64,000 nt of DNA, taken from contig NZ_PVZG01000008.1 of NCBI RefSeq assembly GCF_003002065.1, positions 62,001 to 126,000 of the forward strand, written 5' to 3'. Positions 62,382-64,000 of the stretch are shown here, one piece after another. Positions within the stretch are counted from its first letter, which is position 1, and every line of letters begins with the position of its first letter. Under the pieces are notes generated by a model that made no database searches, was not told the DNA's origin, and saw only the letters and a list, made by a program, of their open reading frames with translations. The translations under genes and the position numbers were made by a program. This DNA comes from Pseudosporangium ferrugineum. GTDB lineage: Bacteria > Actinomycetota > Actinomycetes > Mycobacteriales > Micromonosporaceae.

Positions 62382-64000
62382 TCATGCGGCGTTGAGGCGG
62401 GACTTGAGCGCGTCGAGCTCCGCCCAGAGCACGGCCGGCAGCTTGTCACCGAACTTGGCGAACCACTCCTCGACCTGCGGAATCTCGGCCAGCCACTCGT
62501 CGGTGTCGACGGCCAGCACGGCCTCGACGTCGGCCCTGTCCAGTTCCAGGCCGCTCAGGTCCAGCGCGTCCGCGGTCGGCACGTGCCCGATCGGCGTCTC
62601 GACGGCCTCTCCCTTGCCGTCCAGCCGCTCGACGATCCACTTGAGCACGCGCGAGTTCTCGCCGAAGCCCGGCCACAGGAACCGGCCGTCGTCGCCGCGG
62701 CGGAACCAGTTGACGTAGAAGACCTTCGGCAGCTTCTCCGCGTCGCCGGACGCGGCCTTGCCCATCTCGATCCAGTGGTGGAAGTAGTCGCCGGCGTGGT
62801 AACCGATGAACGGCAGCATCGCCATCGGATCGCGCCGGACGACGCCGACCTGCCCGACCGCCGCGGCGGTGGTCTCCGAGGAGAGCGTCGCGCCGAAGTA
62901 GACGCCGTGCACCCAGTCGCGGGCCTCGGTCACCAGAGGCACGGTCGTCTTGCGGCGACCGCCGAACAGGATCGCGTCGATCGGTACGCCGCGCGGGTCG
63001 TCGTACTCGGGCGCGAGGATCGGGCACTGGCTGATGGGCGTACAGAAGCGGCTGTTGGGGTGGCTCGACGGGGTGTCCGAGTCCGGCGTCCAGTCGTTGC
63101 CCCGCCAGTCGGTGAGGTGCGCCGGCGGCTCGCCCATGCCCTCCCACCAGATGTCGCCGTCGTCGGTGAGGGCCACGTTGGTGAAGACCGAATTGCCGCG
63201 GGCGAGCGTACGCATCGCATTGGGGTTGGTGTGCTGGTCGGTGCCGGGGGCGACGCCGAAGAGGCCGTATTCCGGGTTCGTGGCCCAGAGCCGCCCGTCC
63301 TCGCCGAAGCGCATCCAGGCGATGTCGTCGCCGACCGTCTCCACCTTCCAGCCCGGCAGCGTCGGCTGGAGCATGGCCAGGTTGGTCTTGCCGCACGCCG
63401 ACGGGAACGCGCCCGCGAGGTAGCGGACCTGCCCCTCCGGCGAGGTCAGCTTCATGATCAGCATGTGCTCGGCGAGCCAGCCCTCGTCCCGGGCGGCGAC
63501 GCTGGCGATCCGCAGGGCGAAGCACTTCTTGCCGAGCAGCGAGTTGCCGCCGTACCCCGAGCCGAACGACCAGATCTCCCGGGTCTCCGGGAAGTGCGAG
63601 ATGTACTTGGTCTCGTTGCAGGGCCAGGCGACGTCCTCCTGTCCCGGCTCGAGCGGCGCACCGACCGAGTGCAGGGCGGGCACGAAGTCGGCGTCGGCGC
63701 CCATCGCCTCGAGCACCTTCGTGCCCATCCTGGTCATGATCCTCATGGACGTGACGACGTACGCGCTGTCGGTCAGCTCGACCCCGAACATCGGGTTCGG
63801 CGCGTCGAGCGGCCCCATGCAGAACGGGACGACGTACATGGTGCGGCCCCGCATGCAGCCCCGGTACAGCTGCGTCATGGTCGCCTTCATCTCGGCCGGC
63901 GCCATCCAGTTGTTGGTGGGCCCCGCGTCGGCCGGGTCGGCGGAGCAGATGAAGGTGCGTTCCTCGACGCGGGCGACGTCCCCGGGATCGGTACGGGCCC
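62382..64000 (-). CDS. pckG: GTP-type phosphoenolpyruvate carboxykinase, 5' end cut off
   Basis: About 539 codons of an enzyme that is usually about 600 residues are present; the start lies beyond the window edge. Residues include FICSADPADAGPTNNW near the edge, then GRTMYVVPFCMGPLDAPNP, the kinase-1a loop AFPSACGKTNLAML with the catalytic Cys, the GGRRKTTVPLV motif, and NWFRRGDDGRFLWPGFGENSR. It converts oxaloacetate to PEP for gluconeogenesis. Confidence 0.97.
   Translation of the reverse strand, partial: ARTDPGDVARVEERTFICSADPADAGPTNNWMAPAEMKATMTQLYRGCMRGRTMYVVPFCMGPLDAPNPMFGVELTDSAYVVTSMRIMTRMGTKVLEAMGADADFVPALHSVGAPLEPGQEDVAWPCNETKYISHFPETREIWSFGSGYGGNSLLGKKCFALRIASVAARDEGWLAEHMLIMKLTSPEGQVRYLAGAFPSACGKTNLAMLQPTLPGWKVETVGDDIAWMRFGEDGRLWATNPEYGLFGVAPGTDQHTNPNAMRTLARGNSVFTNVALTDDGDIWWEGMGEPPAHLTDWRGNDWTPDSDTPSSHPNSRFCTPISQCPILAPEYDDPRGVPIDAILFGGRRKTTVPLVTEARDWVHGVYFGATLSSETTAAAVGQVGVVRRDPMAMLPFIGYHAGDYFHHWIEMGKAASGDAEKLPKVFYVNWFRRGDDGRFLWPGFGENSRVLKWIVERLDGKGEAVETPIGHVPTADALDLSGLELDRADVEAVLAVDTDEWLAEIPQVEEWFAKFGDKLPAVLWAELDALKSRLNAA

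Overview
The window is GC-rich actinobacterial chromosome with many GTG and TTG starts, tight 4-base gene overlaps, and TANNNT boxes placed 6 to 7 bases before start codons (leaderless genes). Gene content suggests Micromonosporaceae, perhaps Actinoplanes-like; this is an inference. No rRNA, tRNA, CRISPR array, insertion sequence or prophage was seen.

Layout. 1-8.4 kb: edge of a secreted trypsin-like protease, a secreted NlpC/P60 peptidase, and a TetR-controlled divergent cluster (ADH, ALDH, TetR / acyl-CoA dehydrogenase, acyl-CoA ligase) that looks like oxidation of an alcohol to an acyl-CoA; then a Nudix hydrolase, a pterin-dehydratase-like pseudoenzyme and a PH-domain protein. 8.4-13.2 kb: two translationally coupled secreted carbohydrate proteins (PQQ-type sugar dehydrogenase-PKD-CBM6-ricin lectin, and ThuA-DUF1080-ricin lectin) behind a palindromic operator. 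13-25 kb: small regulator-plus-enzyme units with visible operators (MarR/FMN reductase, ArsR/SRPBCC, TetR/SDR-ALDH), plus NYN nuclease, MFS exporter, Uma2 protein and a VapBC-like pair whose toxin lacks a catalytic Asp.

From about 25.7 kb to 60.3 kb runs a conserved actinobacterial backbone: ychF, rmuC, ispH, xseA-xseB, a DUF4245 gene, glpX, PIN-PhoH, Z-isoprenyl synthase. From memory, its order and relative orientations match the M. tuberculosis Rv1112-Rv1086 region in reverse. Between ychF and rmuC lies about 14 kb of accessory DNA: a glycosyltransferase/XRE-sensor pair facing an array of nine TTCAG elements, a small membrane protein, GNAT, an Ada-AlkA plus Ogt alkylation-repair pair, a three-gene cassette (membrane-anchored periplasmic-binding-type sensor, EACC1-like adaptor, caspase with alpha-solenoid and PH-like tail), and an atypical valyl-tRNA synthetase.

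The caspase cassette is the best candidate for a little-described system. Its genes overlap or nearly abut, an operator-like set of ACGTG half-sites lies upstream, and the order receptor-adaptor-protease suggests ligand-triggered proteolysis (defence or programmed death). The TTCAG array with the XRE protein is the second candidate. Three intergenic regions at 43.2-45.4 kb carry tandem repeats of 20, 15 and 34 bp around ispH and two paralogous membrane proteins.

The right end holds otsB, LysR/EamA, the Z-isoprenyl synthase, a geranylgeranyl-reductase-like flavoprotein with a membrane partner, and most of GTP-type pckG, cut by the window edge.
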